A model generated the notes under the pieces. It searched no databases. It saw only the letters and a list, made by a program, of their open reading frames with translations, and was not told the DNA's origin. Of a stretch of DNA of 15,830 nt, positions 6,537 through 13,163 are shown in pieces. The stretch lies in assembly GCA_964522165.1 (NCBI GenBank), contig CAZFVV010000118.1, positions 1 through 15,830 on the forward strand. The letters are read 5' to 3'. A program made the position numbers and the translations under genes. Numbering within the stretch: the first letter of the stretch is position 1; the number at the start of each line of letters is the position of its first letter. Origin of the DNA: JABWBP01 sp964522165 (GTDB lineage Bacteria; Calditrichota; Calditrichia; RBG-13-44-9; J075).

Positions 6537-7540
6537 CCCCCATAAATCATTTCCACCAGCACGTTTCCCACCTGCTGCAAGCTGGCGGCGCTGCATTTGT
6601 CGGGCGTATCGGAAACGGTATGCCAGTGGGGATACTCGAAATCCACCAGATCTATGACCGGAATGCCCCGTTTCAAGAAAGGCACGTGATCGTCCTGCAG
6701 GGCATTGCCGGTCTCATCGACGAACGCGCCGGCCCCGGCTTTACGCGCCGCCCCCCACACCCGCTCCAGGAGCTGCGGCGCCTGCGCCCGGGAAATCGCC
6801 TCTTTTTTGATCACCAGGTCTTTCTCCCCCACCATGTCGAGCAAAATTCCATAGCGGGGGCGGTAATCGCGCCGATTGGCGGCGAAATGCTCCGAGCCGA
6901 TGCAGAAGGGGTTCAAGGAATCGGGAAACGCTTCCGCGTGGTAATCTCCCAAATCTTCCAGGTCAAACAAAACGATGTCCACCCCGAAATCCGGGCGGCG
7001 GCCGTGGAGAATACGCGCCATTTCCAACAGCGCCGCCACCCCGGAAGCACCGTCGTTAGCGCCGGGCACCGGAAGGAGGCGGTTGGCGGGATCAGGATCT
7101 TTATCCGCCCACGGCCGGGTGTCCCAATGGGCGCAGAGCATCACCCGGAAACCCTTTTCGGGCTTGAGGTTGAAGGAGGCGACGATATTGCGTCCCCGGT
7201 ACACCCGGGAAGTATCTTTTTTATCGCGGTAATCGAACTGCTGCTCCCACACTTTATCGGCAAATTTTCCCAACTCCGCAACCAGGAAGTCGCCGCAGCG
7301 CCGGTGTCCTTCGGAGCCGGGCGCGCGGGGGCCGAAATCGCACTGCTGCTGCAAATACGCAAAAGCGCGCTGCCCGTCGAAAACGGGTTTGGAAAAGAAA
7401 TACTTCCAGGTAAAAATTCCCAGGAGCGCCGCGGTTAGAATTCCCCCGCCTGCCAGCAGAAGCGCCCCCCCGGAAAGCCGCCGTTTCCCTTTCCCCGCGG
7501 TTGCTTTTTGCCGCTTTTTTTTCTGTTTCCCTTGCTTCAT
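6530..7540 (-). CDS. Membrane-anchored M28-family peptidase / glutaminyl-peptide cyclotransferase-like enzyme
   Basis: The 336-residue protein starts with a Lys/Arg-rich segment and one membrane span (about 24-46), so the catalytic domain should lie outside the cytoplasm. The zinc-hydrolase core is complete: LCAHWDTRP (His138), PGANDGASGVAAL (Asp163), VLFDLEDLGDY (Glu195-Asp196), LLDMVG (Asp235) and YPHWHTVSDTPDKC (His307). The Glu-Asp pair and the WHT motif resemble glutaminyl cyclases, which turn N-terminal Gln into pyroglutamate, more than classical M28 aminopeptidases; the reaction is not proven. The ATG at 7540 overlaps the HAD stop as ATGA; a TTG at 7558 is possible. Two exported proteins downstream have Gln at the expected mature N-terminus, a plausible substrate link. 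Confidence 0.88.
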   Translation of the reverse strand: MKQGKQKKKRQKATAGKGKRRLSGGALLLAGGGILTAALLGIFTWKYFFSKPVFDGQRAFAYLQQQCDFGPRAPGSEGHRRCGDFLVAELGKFADKVWEQQFDYRDKKDTSRVYRGRNIVASFNLKPEKGFRVMLCAHWDTRPWADKDPDPANRLLPVPGANDGASGVAALLEMARILHGRRPDFGVDIVLFDLEDLGDYHAEAFPDSLNPFCIGSEHFAANRRDYRPRYGILLDMVGEKDLVIKKEAISRAQAPQLLERVWGAARKAGAGAFVDETGNALQDDHVPFLKRGIPVIDLVDFEYPHWHTVSDTPDKCSAASLQQVGNVLVEMIYGGK

Positions 7541-8229
7541 GCGCTCTTCAATCGCCAATCATCAATCTTCAATCCTTCCATCCATTCCCGCACGTCATCC
7601 AGCGAGGCCGCCACCAGCACCGCCAGCCGGCGCACCTCTTCGGAAGGCTGCTTCAGATCCGGCACCATCACCGGGATCATGCCCGCGCTGTGCGCGGCCC
7701 GGATGCCCGCTTCGGAATCCTCTAACACCAGGCAGCGGGGCGGGTCGGCGTTTAATTGTCTGGCCGCGGCGAGAAAGATATCCGGGGCCGGCTTCCCCCG
7801 GGCAACCCGGTCGCCGGTGATAATGGCGTGCATTCGCTTTGCCAGCCCGGTGCGGGTGAGTTTTTCCATGGCCGGGGCGTAGTCGGTAGAAGTCGCCACC
7901 GCCCGGGGAAGGGAGCGGGAATCCAGGTAGTCCAGCAATTCCGTCAGGCCCGGTTTGATGGGAACGCCGTGCTGCTCGAAATAGTCGCGGGCGATTTGCA
8001 CCCGGCGCCGGCGGATTTCCTGAAACGGGAAATCTTTGCCGAAAATATCCCTGAATACTTCCGTGGCGTCCGCCACCGTGCGGCCGCTCACCTGCTGATA
8101 GTGCTCGTCGCCGATGGTGTAGCCGAATTCCTCCCCGGCCTGCCGCCAGGCCGCCCGGCCCACCCGCTCGCTGTCGAACATCAGCCCGTCCATATCGAAA
8201 ATGACCGCGGAAATCGGCTCAATTTTCAT
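7537..8229 (-). CDS. HAD-superfamily phosphatase, beta-phosphoglucomutase-like
   Basis: This 230-residue protein is a HAD hydrolase of subfamily IA with a helical cap. Motif I is VIFDMDGLMFDSE (nucleophile Asp12, acid Asp14), motif II is VATSTDYA, motif III is RGKPAPDIFL and motif IV is CLVLEDSEAGIRAA. These place it among the beta-phosphoglucomutase/sugar-phosphate phosphatases; the substrate cannot be read from the sequence. It is the middle gene of a minus-strand operon, overlapping the upstream small gene by 11 bases and the downstream M28 gene by 4. The last residues, GLKIDDWRLKSA, are encoded by a word-like repeat (7541-7581) and look like a recent addition to a conserved C-terminal helix. 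Confidence 0.93.
   Translation of the reverse strand: MKIEPISAVIFDMDGLMFDSERVGRAAWRQAGEEFGYTIGDEHYQQVSGRTVADATEVFRDIFGKDFPFQEIRRRRVQIARDYFEQHGVPIKPGLTELLDYLDSRSLPRAVATSTDYAPAMEKLTRTGLAKRMHAIITGDRVARGKPAPDIFLAAARQLNADPPRCLVLEDSEAGIRAAHSAGMIPVMVPDLKQPSEEVRRLAVLVAASLDDVREWMEGLKIDDWRLKSA
7541..7581. repeat. CAATC-word repeat forming the 3' end of the HAD gene
   Basis: The plus strand reads CTTCAATCGCCAATCATC followed by AATCTTCAATCCTTCC: four CAATC words or close variants in about 35 bases. It resembles the word-like tracts seen between genes elsewhere in the window, but here it is translated as the C-terminal tail of the HAD protein. Confidence 0.6.
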
Positions 8230-8407
8230 CCGATTTCCGGCGATAGAAGTTGAACAGAAAATCTCCCTCTAAGGGCGTCAAATCGAAGCGCTGGCTTGCC
8301 TCGCTCACCAGCCTGCCGATCGGCGCCTGCGGATTCTCCTCCAACTGGCCGGAAATCCATTTCACCGCCTGGCGAAGGGATTCGCCCCCGGGCATAATCG
8401 TACTCAT
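8219..8407 (-). CDS. Small conserved-looking protein, unknown function
   Basis: A 62-residue reading frame starts at ATG 8407, five bases after an AGGAG site (complement of 8413-8417). It reads MSTIMPGGESLRQAVKWISG and continues to a C-terminus containing ASQRFDLTPLEGDFLFNFY. The pattern of an amphipathic helix, a short linker and a second helix resembles small helical proteins of about 60 residues that I have seen annotated as hypothetical; I cannot name a family. It overlaps the HAD gene by 11 bases and would be the first gene of that operon, so translation is probably coupled. Longer versions starting at 8461 or 8477 lack a ribosome site. Confidence 0.75.
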   Translation of the reverse strand: MSTIMPGGESLRQAVKWISGQLEENPQAPIGRLVSEASQRFDLTPLEGDFLFNFYRRKSDEN

Positions 8408-8610
8408 CTTCGCTCCTATGAAATTTCTGGATGGCGTACAACCGCAGTGCCTTGCCGGCAATTCGGGGTTGCAACAATGTTAAAATACCGTACCTCGGCT
8501 CAAACCATCACCGTGAGGAATCTTGTTGGCTGCTTCAAGCCTCCTCTACCCCAAATAAGCACTTAAGATAAGCAGGAAACTGCTAAGCTGCAAATAGTTC
8601 TGACCGTGAT

Positions 8611-8645
8611 AAGACCTCAAAGGTTTTGAAAACCTTTGAGGTCTT
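8611..8645. repeat. 35-bp near-perfect palindrome (GACCTCAAAGG family)
   Basis: AAGACCTCAAAGGTTTT (8611-8627), a single G, and AAAACCTTTGAGGTCTT (8629-8645) form a 17-bp inverted repeat with a one-base centre. The same stem core recurs at 12620-12631/12684-12695 with a 52-base interior. Both copies have CGTGATAAGAC nearby (8605-8615 and 12602-12612). Confidence 0.9.
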
Positions 8646-8835
8646 TAAACCTCCTCCGCTGTTTCAGAAATCCGAATGGCTCTCGAAATTCCGATGATTC
8701 CTGCCGCTATATCTTTCCGGAAACCAAACCTCACTGCGGAAATTTCCAGGGGAATAACTTTCGAATAAACCATGCTTTACCCTTTGTGGAGCAACCGCCC
8801 GCCCGGAAATCTATTCAGGTGCATAAAACTGGCAC

Positions 8836-8843
8836 TATATTTG
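8836..8843 (+). promoter_or_regulatory. Candidate -7 box TATATTTG
   Basis: TATATTTG fits the TAnnTTTG -7 consensus known from Bacteroidota housekeeping promoters. It lies 63 bases before the start of the barrel gene at 8907. A matching -33 TTTG is not seen at the usual distance, so confidence is low. Confidence 0.25.
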
Positions 8844-8893
8844 ACCAACCCGGATTGGTTCGGAAACGAAAAAACTGCCGGATTATCAATATC

Positions 8894-8899
8894 GAGGAG
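8894..8899 (+). promoter_or_regulatory. Ribosome binding site that sets the start at 8907
   Basis: GAGGAG is seven bases upstream of ATG 8907, where a signal peptide begins. This rules out the longer in-phase frame from 8772. Confidence 0.7.
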
Positions 8900-8906
8900 C
8901 GCAACC

Positions 8907-10739
8907 ATGTCTAAACCCATTTTGTTCGCGACGGCCATGCTGATGGCGGGAATCGGCTGTCCGGCGATATTATTCGGCCAATACAACGGCGAAACCGTCA
9001 CCGAAAAGAGCTTCGAGCAATCCGGGCTCTACTTCACAAGCCACTTTCTCAATCCCTTCGGCGTGCCGGGCTACCGCGACGTTGCGGTAGGGTTGATCGA
9101 CGATCCGTTCCTCAACTTGCAGCTCAATCCCGCCAGCCTGCCCCAATTTACCGTGGGAAGCACCCATCTCTACCTGGATTTTCGCAGCGACCGCAGCGAG
9201 TCGCCGATTGTGGCGGATTACGGGGGAATCATTCCCTTGCGCTATTATGGCCCTTATTACCCGATTATCATCGATCCGCGCTGGTACAGCAACACCCGCA
9301 GCGAGCCGGAACCGGTGTTCTCCCTGGGCCTGCTCACCTATCCCCTGGGCAACAAAAACCGCCGTCTTTTCCTGGGCGGAACCTACCAGATCATTCACAA
9401 AGAAGAGCTTTTTTATACCGTGCCGGCCTGGATTTACCAATCCCGCTTCGGCTACGACCCCCTGGGAAACCTGGTGGTGGAAGATCAGAATATTCCCATC
9501 ACCGACCGCTATAGCGGGGCGGATGAGATGGTTACCACCGGGCATTTGTTCTCCGGCTTCTTAGGTTACCGGCTTTCCTCAAAATTGAGCGCCGGGGTTT
9601 CCCTTAACGGGGTGATTCACTCCCGGGAAGGCAATTACCTGAATGCTTACCAGGATGAGTACGGGCAGATCAACGATTGGGACTCCCGCTATCTGAATTT
9701 CCGCGAGCGCAGCCAGGAGTACGATCACCTGGACGCCGCAGGGGGGCTGCAATTCGATTTTTCGTCCAACGCTTCCGCCGGCATTAAAGCCGGCTACTTG
9801 CAGGGGAACGCGGATCAAACCTACACCGCAGTCGATTCTTCAAAATATGACTACCTGCCCTCCGGGAACCCGAATCAATGGAGCTACAACGGCAACCGTT
9901 CCGTCACCGGGCAATCCTGGAACCAGGAGGGCAAAAACTGGTACGGGCGGGTTCATTTCAGCGGGAAGATCAACCCGGAAGCGAAAGCCCGGGCCTATTA
10001 CCAGTACAGCAAAACCGAGATCGACCTGGCGAACGCCTCCGCCATCAGCGATACCGGCTATTACGACAGCCGCTGGGTGTGGGATGATACCGTGGTGTCC
10101 CGCTACTACAGCCATTACTCCCTGGCGGACCAACGTTCCGGCCGGGGAACCCGGGAAAAATCCCTCCATCAGGCCATGCTGAATTTGGAGTGGCAGCTTA
10201 CCCCGAAAAATACCGTTCTCGCCGGGGTTTATTACTCCCGGGAAAACTCCACTGTTTCCACCCTGGAACCGGTGCTGGCCGAGCGCTTTTCGGAATATTT
10301 TCACTACAACAGCGTGTACGATCCGGATACCTCGTACTATTTGAGCCGGTTGGCAGAGGACAAGGAGTTAGAATGGAATTATCGTTCCAACTATTGGACC
10401 GTGCAGGTGCCGATTCTGGCGCGATTTCAATTCAACGAGCACTGGAGCATGATGTTAGGCATCAACCGCATCCTGAAAAGCTGGGATATCGAGGAACAAA
10501 CGACCGCGTACTTTACCCGCCGGGAGAAAACCGAGAATGGGCAAACCCGGGTGGAGACCAACTTCGGGGAACGCTACACCCAGCCGCGCCAGCGCATTAC
10601 CGAGGACGCCACGGATTTCATTTCCAGCTTCGAGGTGGCCATCAGCCCGAAGTTCCGCATCAACCTGTTGGTGGATCCCGCCTTCGAGGATGAATTCCGC
10701 ATCGCCCAGTGGTGGTTGAGCTTCCGGGCGAATTTGTAG
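8907..10739 (+). CDS. Exported outer-membrane beta-barrel-like protein
   Basis: The 610-residue protein begins with a Sec signal (MSKPILFATAMLMAGIGCPA), with probable cleavage after FG and Gln25 as the first mature residue. The rest is rich in Tyr, Trp, Asn and Gly in alternating strand-like patterns, such as HWSMMLGINRILKSWDI, and ends with the strand QWWLSFRANL, as expected for an outer-membrane barrel. Near the N-terminus it carries DPFLNLQLNPASL (66-78), a counterpart of DPLLDPFTNPARG in the next gene. This DP...NPA pattern is common in FCB-group outer-membrane proteins of the PorV/FadL-like type, but I cannot name the family. The Cys in the signal does not fit a lipobox. It is followed by a second barrel gene 154 bases downstream. 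Confidence 0.85.
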   Translation: MSKPILFATAMLMAGIGCPAILFGQYNGETVTEKSFEQSGLYFTSHFLNPFGVPGYRDVAVGLIDDPFLNLQLNPASLPQFTVGSTHLYLDFRSDRSESPIVADYGGIIPLRYYGPYYPIIIDPRWYSNTRSEPEPVFSLGLLTYPLGNKNRRLFLGGTYQIIHKEELFYTVPAWIYQSRFGYDPLGNLVVEDQNIPITDRYSGADEMVTTGHLFSGFLGYRLSSKLSAGVSLNGVIHSREGNYLNAYQDEYGQINDWDSRYLNFRERSQEYDHLDAAGGLQFDFSSNASAGIKAGYLQGNADQTYTAVDSSKYDYLPSGNPNQWSYNGNRSVTGQSWNQEGKNWYGRVHFSGKINPEAKARAYYQYSKTEIDLANASAISDTGYYDSRWVWDDTVVSRYYSHYSLADQRSGRGTREKSLHQAMLNLEWQLTPKNTVLAGVYYSRENSTVSTLEPVLAERFSEYFHYNSVYDPDTSYYLSRLAEDKELEWNYRSNYWTVQVPILARFQFNEHWSMMLGINRILKSWDIEEQTTAYFTRREKTENGQTRVETNFGERYTQPRQRITEDATDFISSFEVAISPKFRINLLVDPAFEDEFRIAQWWLSFRANL

Positions 10740-10747
10740 GGTTCGAT

Positions 10748-10878
10748 GTGTTCAAGTGTTCCGGTGTTTTAGTGTTTTCGTGCGATGGTGTTCGGGTATT
10801 GGGAGAATCACCACCTCATGTAAACTCAAAACTCGACACTCGAAACTCACAACTAAAACACTTGAACACCCGAACACC
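10748..10878. repeat. Long interrupted inverted repeat between the two barrel genes
   Basis: Three segments on the left recur as exact complements on the right: GTGTTCAAGTGTT (10748-10760) with 10857-10869, GTGTTTTAGT (10764-10773) with 10852-10861, and GGTGTTCGGGT (10787-10797) with 10868-10878. The words on each side are near-repeats of GTGTT and of AACAC/CGAAC. The segments are not collinear in one perfect stem, so the tract looks like shuffled word repeats on opposite strands. Confidence 0.75.
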
Positions 10879-10893
10879 CAAAGAGGATATCCC

Positions 10894-12402
10894 ATGAGAA
10901 CGAAACCTTTTCTTCGGGGGCGCATCTGGCTGCCCTGGCTGGCCTTGCTGCTGACGGCAACTGCGCCGGCGCAGCTCCTCGGGGTGAAAACCGTTCCCCT
11001 GGCCGCAGGGGGGCAGTTTCTGCTGTTTCCTACTCAAAACTCAGGCATGGGCGGGGTTTCCATCGCCCTGGAGGACCCTTTGCTGGATCCCTTTACCAAT
11101 CCCGCCCGGGGTTCGCGGATCGAGGGGCTGCGGTTGTTCAGCGCCCCGGCGTTTTACAACATTTCCGATGAGTTGGGCGCCGGGCGCACCCTGCCGCTGG
11201 GAATGCTGTTCGGATCGAGGCGATGGTTTGGGGGAATTTCCTTAACAGCCCAGCAGCTTCAGGCCGCGGAAAAGCCGGAATTTTTCGGCCCGGTTCCCAC
11301 TTATGTGTCGAATCCCTCGCAAATTCCCTACTATCAATATCCCAATGAAGAGCAGAATGCCAATAATCTCTACTTCTCCGGATTATTGGGAACACGCATA
11401 CCGGGTTCCGGCCTGGCCGTGGCCGCGGGGTTTTTCTACGCCGGGCTGGAGGCGGTGGAGGGCGTGGAAGTGCTCTATCCCCGCAGCCAGAAAGTGGAAC
11501 AGTCCGGCCGCCTGGCGGAGGTTCGGCTGGGCATGTTGGCAGAGCTGGGAGAGCGCCGCAGCATCGAAGGGGTATTGCTCTACCACCACGCCGACATGGC
11601 CCAGGACGTTTTTTACCCGGAAATCTATTGGGGGATAAACCCCGGGCCGTTCATCGAGCCGGCCCGGGTGGAGCGCAACCTCGACCGCACCGATACCTGG
11701 GGAGCGCACCTGCAGTACCGCCAGCCCCTGCCCGGCGAGCAATGGCAGGCCGGGGGAATTTTGACCGCCAATCTCAAAACCCATCCCAAAATCCCCAACT
11801 ACGAGCTGATGAACATCCCCCGCGACCCCGGCGACTCCCGGGCGCTCAATATCGGCGGCGGGGTTTCCCGCTGCAACGGGCCGGCGGTATTTGGGGTGGA
11901 CCTGGTGTATGAACCGATCTGGAGCCACATCTGGGCGGACGCAGCCGCGCCGGTAGAAACCCGCAGCGGGCAGATCATCCCTGCCGGGGAGAAAACAGTG
12001 GATAACCGCTTTACTTTCTCCAACTGGCTGCTGCGCATCGGGGTGGGGCGGCAGGATGAGCCGTTTGGTTTCCAATTTGGGTTGCAGTGGCGCTGGATTC
12101 GCTACTGGCTGGACCAGGAGAACTACCTGGAAGAATCCCGGCGCTCCTTGAGAACCGGCTGGAGCGAATGGAGTCCCAGCGTGGGGCTGAGCCTGAATTT
12201 TCCGGAATTTCAGCTTCGCTATACCGGGCGGTTGACCCTGGGAACCGGCAGGCCGGGCGTAACGGGAGCGCGGTTGGCGTCGCCAAACAGCAATTTAATG
12301 GGCAGCGATCTGCTAATCGCCCCCAGCGGCGAGGTGACGGTAGATGAGGCCATGGTGCTCACCCACCAGTTTTCGGTGATTATTCCCTTGAGAACGAAAT
12401 AA
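10894..12402 (+). CDS. Second exported outer-membrane beta-barrel-like protein
   Basis: This 502-residue protein has a clear Sec signal peptide: basic MRTKPFLRGR, hydrophobic IWLPWLALLLTATAPA, and an AxA-type cleavage site before Gln27. The mature part starts with an NPA-motif region (GMGGVSIALEDPLLDPFTNP, 51-70), followed by alternating aromatic strands and the final strand HQFSVIIPLRTK. It is likely an outer-membrane barrel related in style to the product of the gene before it. The start at 10894 follows AGAGG with seven bases of spacing; a longer frame reaching 10756 runs through the inverted repeat and lacks a signal at its front. Possible roles are transport of hydrophobic compounds or a partner function in secretion. 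Function is unknown. Confidence 0.85.
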   Translation: MRTKPFLRGRIWLPWLALLLTATAPAQLLGVKTVPLAAGGQFLLFPTQNSGMGGVSIALEDPLLDPFTNPARGSRIEGLRLFSAPAFYNISDELGAGRTLPLGMLFGSRRWFGGISLTAQQLQAAEKPEFFGPVPTYVSNPSQIPYYQYPNEEQNANNLYFSGLLGTRIPGSGLAVAAGFFYAGLEAVEGVEVLYPRSQKVEQSGRLAEVRLGMLAELGERRSIEGVLLYHHADMAQDVFYPEIYWGINPGPFIEPARVERNLDRTDTWGAHLQYRQPLPGEQWQAGGILTANLKTHPKIPNYELMNIPRDPGDSRALNIGGGVSRCNGPAVFGVDLVYEPIWSHIWADAAAPVETRSGQIIPAGEKTVDNRFTFSNWLLRIGVGRQDEPFGFQFGLQWRWIRYWLDQENYLEESRRSLRTGWSEWSPSVGLSLNFPEFQLRYTGRLTLGTGRPGVTGARLASPNSNLMGSDLLIAPSGEVTVDEAMVLTHQFSVIIPLRTK

Positions 12403-12404
12403 TG

Positions 12405-12624
12405 TGTAAAGACCTGTACTATCACGTAGTCTTTGACAATTCTTTCGCCAGGAAGCAGAGCTTCCCCAATTGCGTTGCGATCCCGGCTTATCCGGGATCG
12501 CAACGAGTTGCCCGATACAATGCTCGTCACGATGCTCTGCATCGTGACGCCAGGGGCGGGAAGCTCTGCTTCCCATTCATCCCGGCAATTGTCAGAGACT
12601 ACGTGATAAGACATGTAAAGACCT
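12405..12624. mobile_element. MITE-like palindromic element flanked by 11-bp direct repeats
   Basis: TGTAAAGACCT occurs at 12405-12415 and again at 12614-12624. Between the copies, 12420-12441 and 12587-12608 are inverted repeats of 22 bp with one mismatch, extendable to about 27 bp at the outer ends. Inside are a second arm pair GGAAGCAGAGCTTCCC (12451-12466) against 12558-12573, a 14-bp hairpin CGTTGCGATCCCGG/CTTAT (12473-12505) and an 11-bp hairpin CGTCACGATGC/TCT (12525-12549). There is no coding capacity. Terminal repeats with an abutting direct duplication are the hallmark of a transposed non-autonomous element; the transposase family is unknown. Confidence 0.72.
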
Positions 12625-12695
12625 CAAAGGTCTTTTGGCGCAAGCCATCCCTTTCCTGAAGGGAGCACTTCGTGCCGGGAAAAACCTTTGAGGTC
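12620..12695. repeat. Palindromic repeat with three internal hairpins
   Basis: GACCTCAAAGGT (12620-12631) pairs exactly with ACCTTTGAGGTC (12684-12695). The 52-base interior can form TGGC-GCAA-GCCA (12636-12647, a GNRA loop), TCCCTT/AAGGGA (12648-12664) and GCAC-TTC-GTGC (12665-12675), giving a cloverleaf-like outline of 76 bases. It is not a tRNA: no T-arm GTTC, no anticodon arm of the right size and no CCA end. It shares its outer stem with 8611-8645. Confidence 0.7.
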
Positions 12696-12768
12696 ACTGC
12701 CTTTAGGTTTTTTCATTTGTATGGCGGCTCAAAATGCTACAAATTTCCTTTCAGGAAAGGATTCAGCC

Positions 12769-13116
12769 ATGAAGACGTTGGGAATCATCGTGTTAATCGT
12801 TATCCTTTCTGCTTCCGGTTGCGGTATTTTTGATTCCAATGATGACGAAGTGTTTGCGGGAAGGCTCAGCTTCGGGTTCGAGGTGAGCGCCTTCAAGCCC
12901 TGCGGCGTGGAGGAAATCTGGTGGGTTTCCGGCTCCGAATCGCTCTTTCGGCAGTATAACGAAATAGCCGACACGGAGTATGAAGAAGTGTACGCCCGGC
13001 TGAGAGGAGTGAAGAGTAAAAAGGGAGCATACGGGCACATGGGAGCGTACCAGCGCGAATTTACCGTTTCCGAGGCGGTGGTAGTTCGCAAGCTGAAATC
13101 AGGGGACTGCCGCTAA
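12769..13116 (+). CDS. Small lipoprotein, possibly with an NlpE-like OB domain
   Basis: The 115-residue protein has a short signal and lipobox-like end (MKTLGIIVLIVILSASGC, Cys18 as acylation site), so it is probably a membrane lipoprotein. The remainder contains LSFGFEVSAFKPCGVEEIWW, an acidic QYNEIADTEYEEVYARLRG and a final HMGAYQREFTVSEAVVV. The pairing of a SF-x-PCG segment with a VYARLRG strand resembles the C-terminal OB-fold domain of NlpE/copper-resistance lipoproteins, but this is only an impression. Cys residues at FKPCG and SGDC near the C-terminus could form a disulfide. The ATG at 12769 follows AGGAAAGG; a longer frame from 12688 would bury the signal peptide. It lies between the repeat cluster and a second lipoprotein gene. 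Confidence 0.75.
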   Translation: MKTLGIIVLIVILSASGCGIFDSNDDEVFAGRLSFGFEVSAFKPCGVEEIWWVSGSESLFRQYNEIADTEYEEVYARLRGVKSKKGAYGHMGAYQREFTVSEAVVVRKLKSGDCR

Positions 13117-13163
13117 CCGCATGTTTGAAAATTCAGCTCAGTACCCCCAAATCGTTCAAATGG

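Larger units (their letters stand above)
8408..8906. other. 499-bp intergenic region between divergent operons
   Basis: No frame here resembles a protein. The region must carry promoters for the minus-strand operon ending at 8407 and for the plus-strand barrel gene at 8907. Visible items are a 35-bp near-perfect palindrome (8611-8645) and a TATATTTG box (8836-8843). A frame open from 8772 in phase with the barrel gene has no ribosome site and would put 45 residues before a good signal peptide, so it is treated as non-coding. Confidence 0.6.

Noticed and set aside
6620..7438. Long plus-strand frame opposite the M28 gene
   Set aside because: It is the mirror of a well-conserved enzyme in a G+C-rich gene; the translation shows no family features and no ribosome site.
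5868..8407. Defence island (TetR plus HAD plus peptidase)
   Set aside because: The gene types are housekeeping-like, the regulator converges on the others, and no nuclease, helicase, kinase-effector or pore protein is present.
8772..8906. 45-residue upstream extension of the first barrel protein
   Set aside because: It would bury the signal peptide; GAGGAG before ATG 8907 marks the start.
11383..12075. 230-residue minus-strand frame inside the second barrel gene
   Set aside because: Antisense shadow with no start signal; the plus strand has a signal peptide and barrel-like pattern across the same region.
12620..12695. tRNA-like gene because of the 76-base cloverleaf outline
   Set aside because: No T-loop GTTC, no seven-base anticodon loop, no D-loop GG; the stems are palindromic-repeat stems shared with 8611-8645.
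12405..12695. CRISPR array suggested by repeated palindromic segments
   Set aside because: No regular repeat-spacer periodicity; the repeats are inverted arms and one pair of 11-bp direct repeats.
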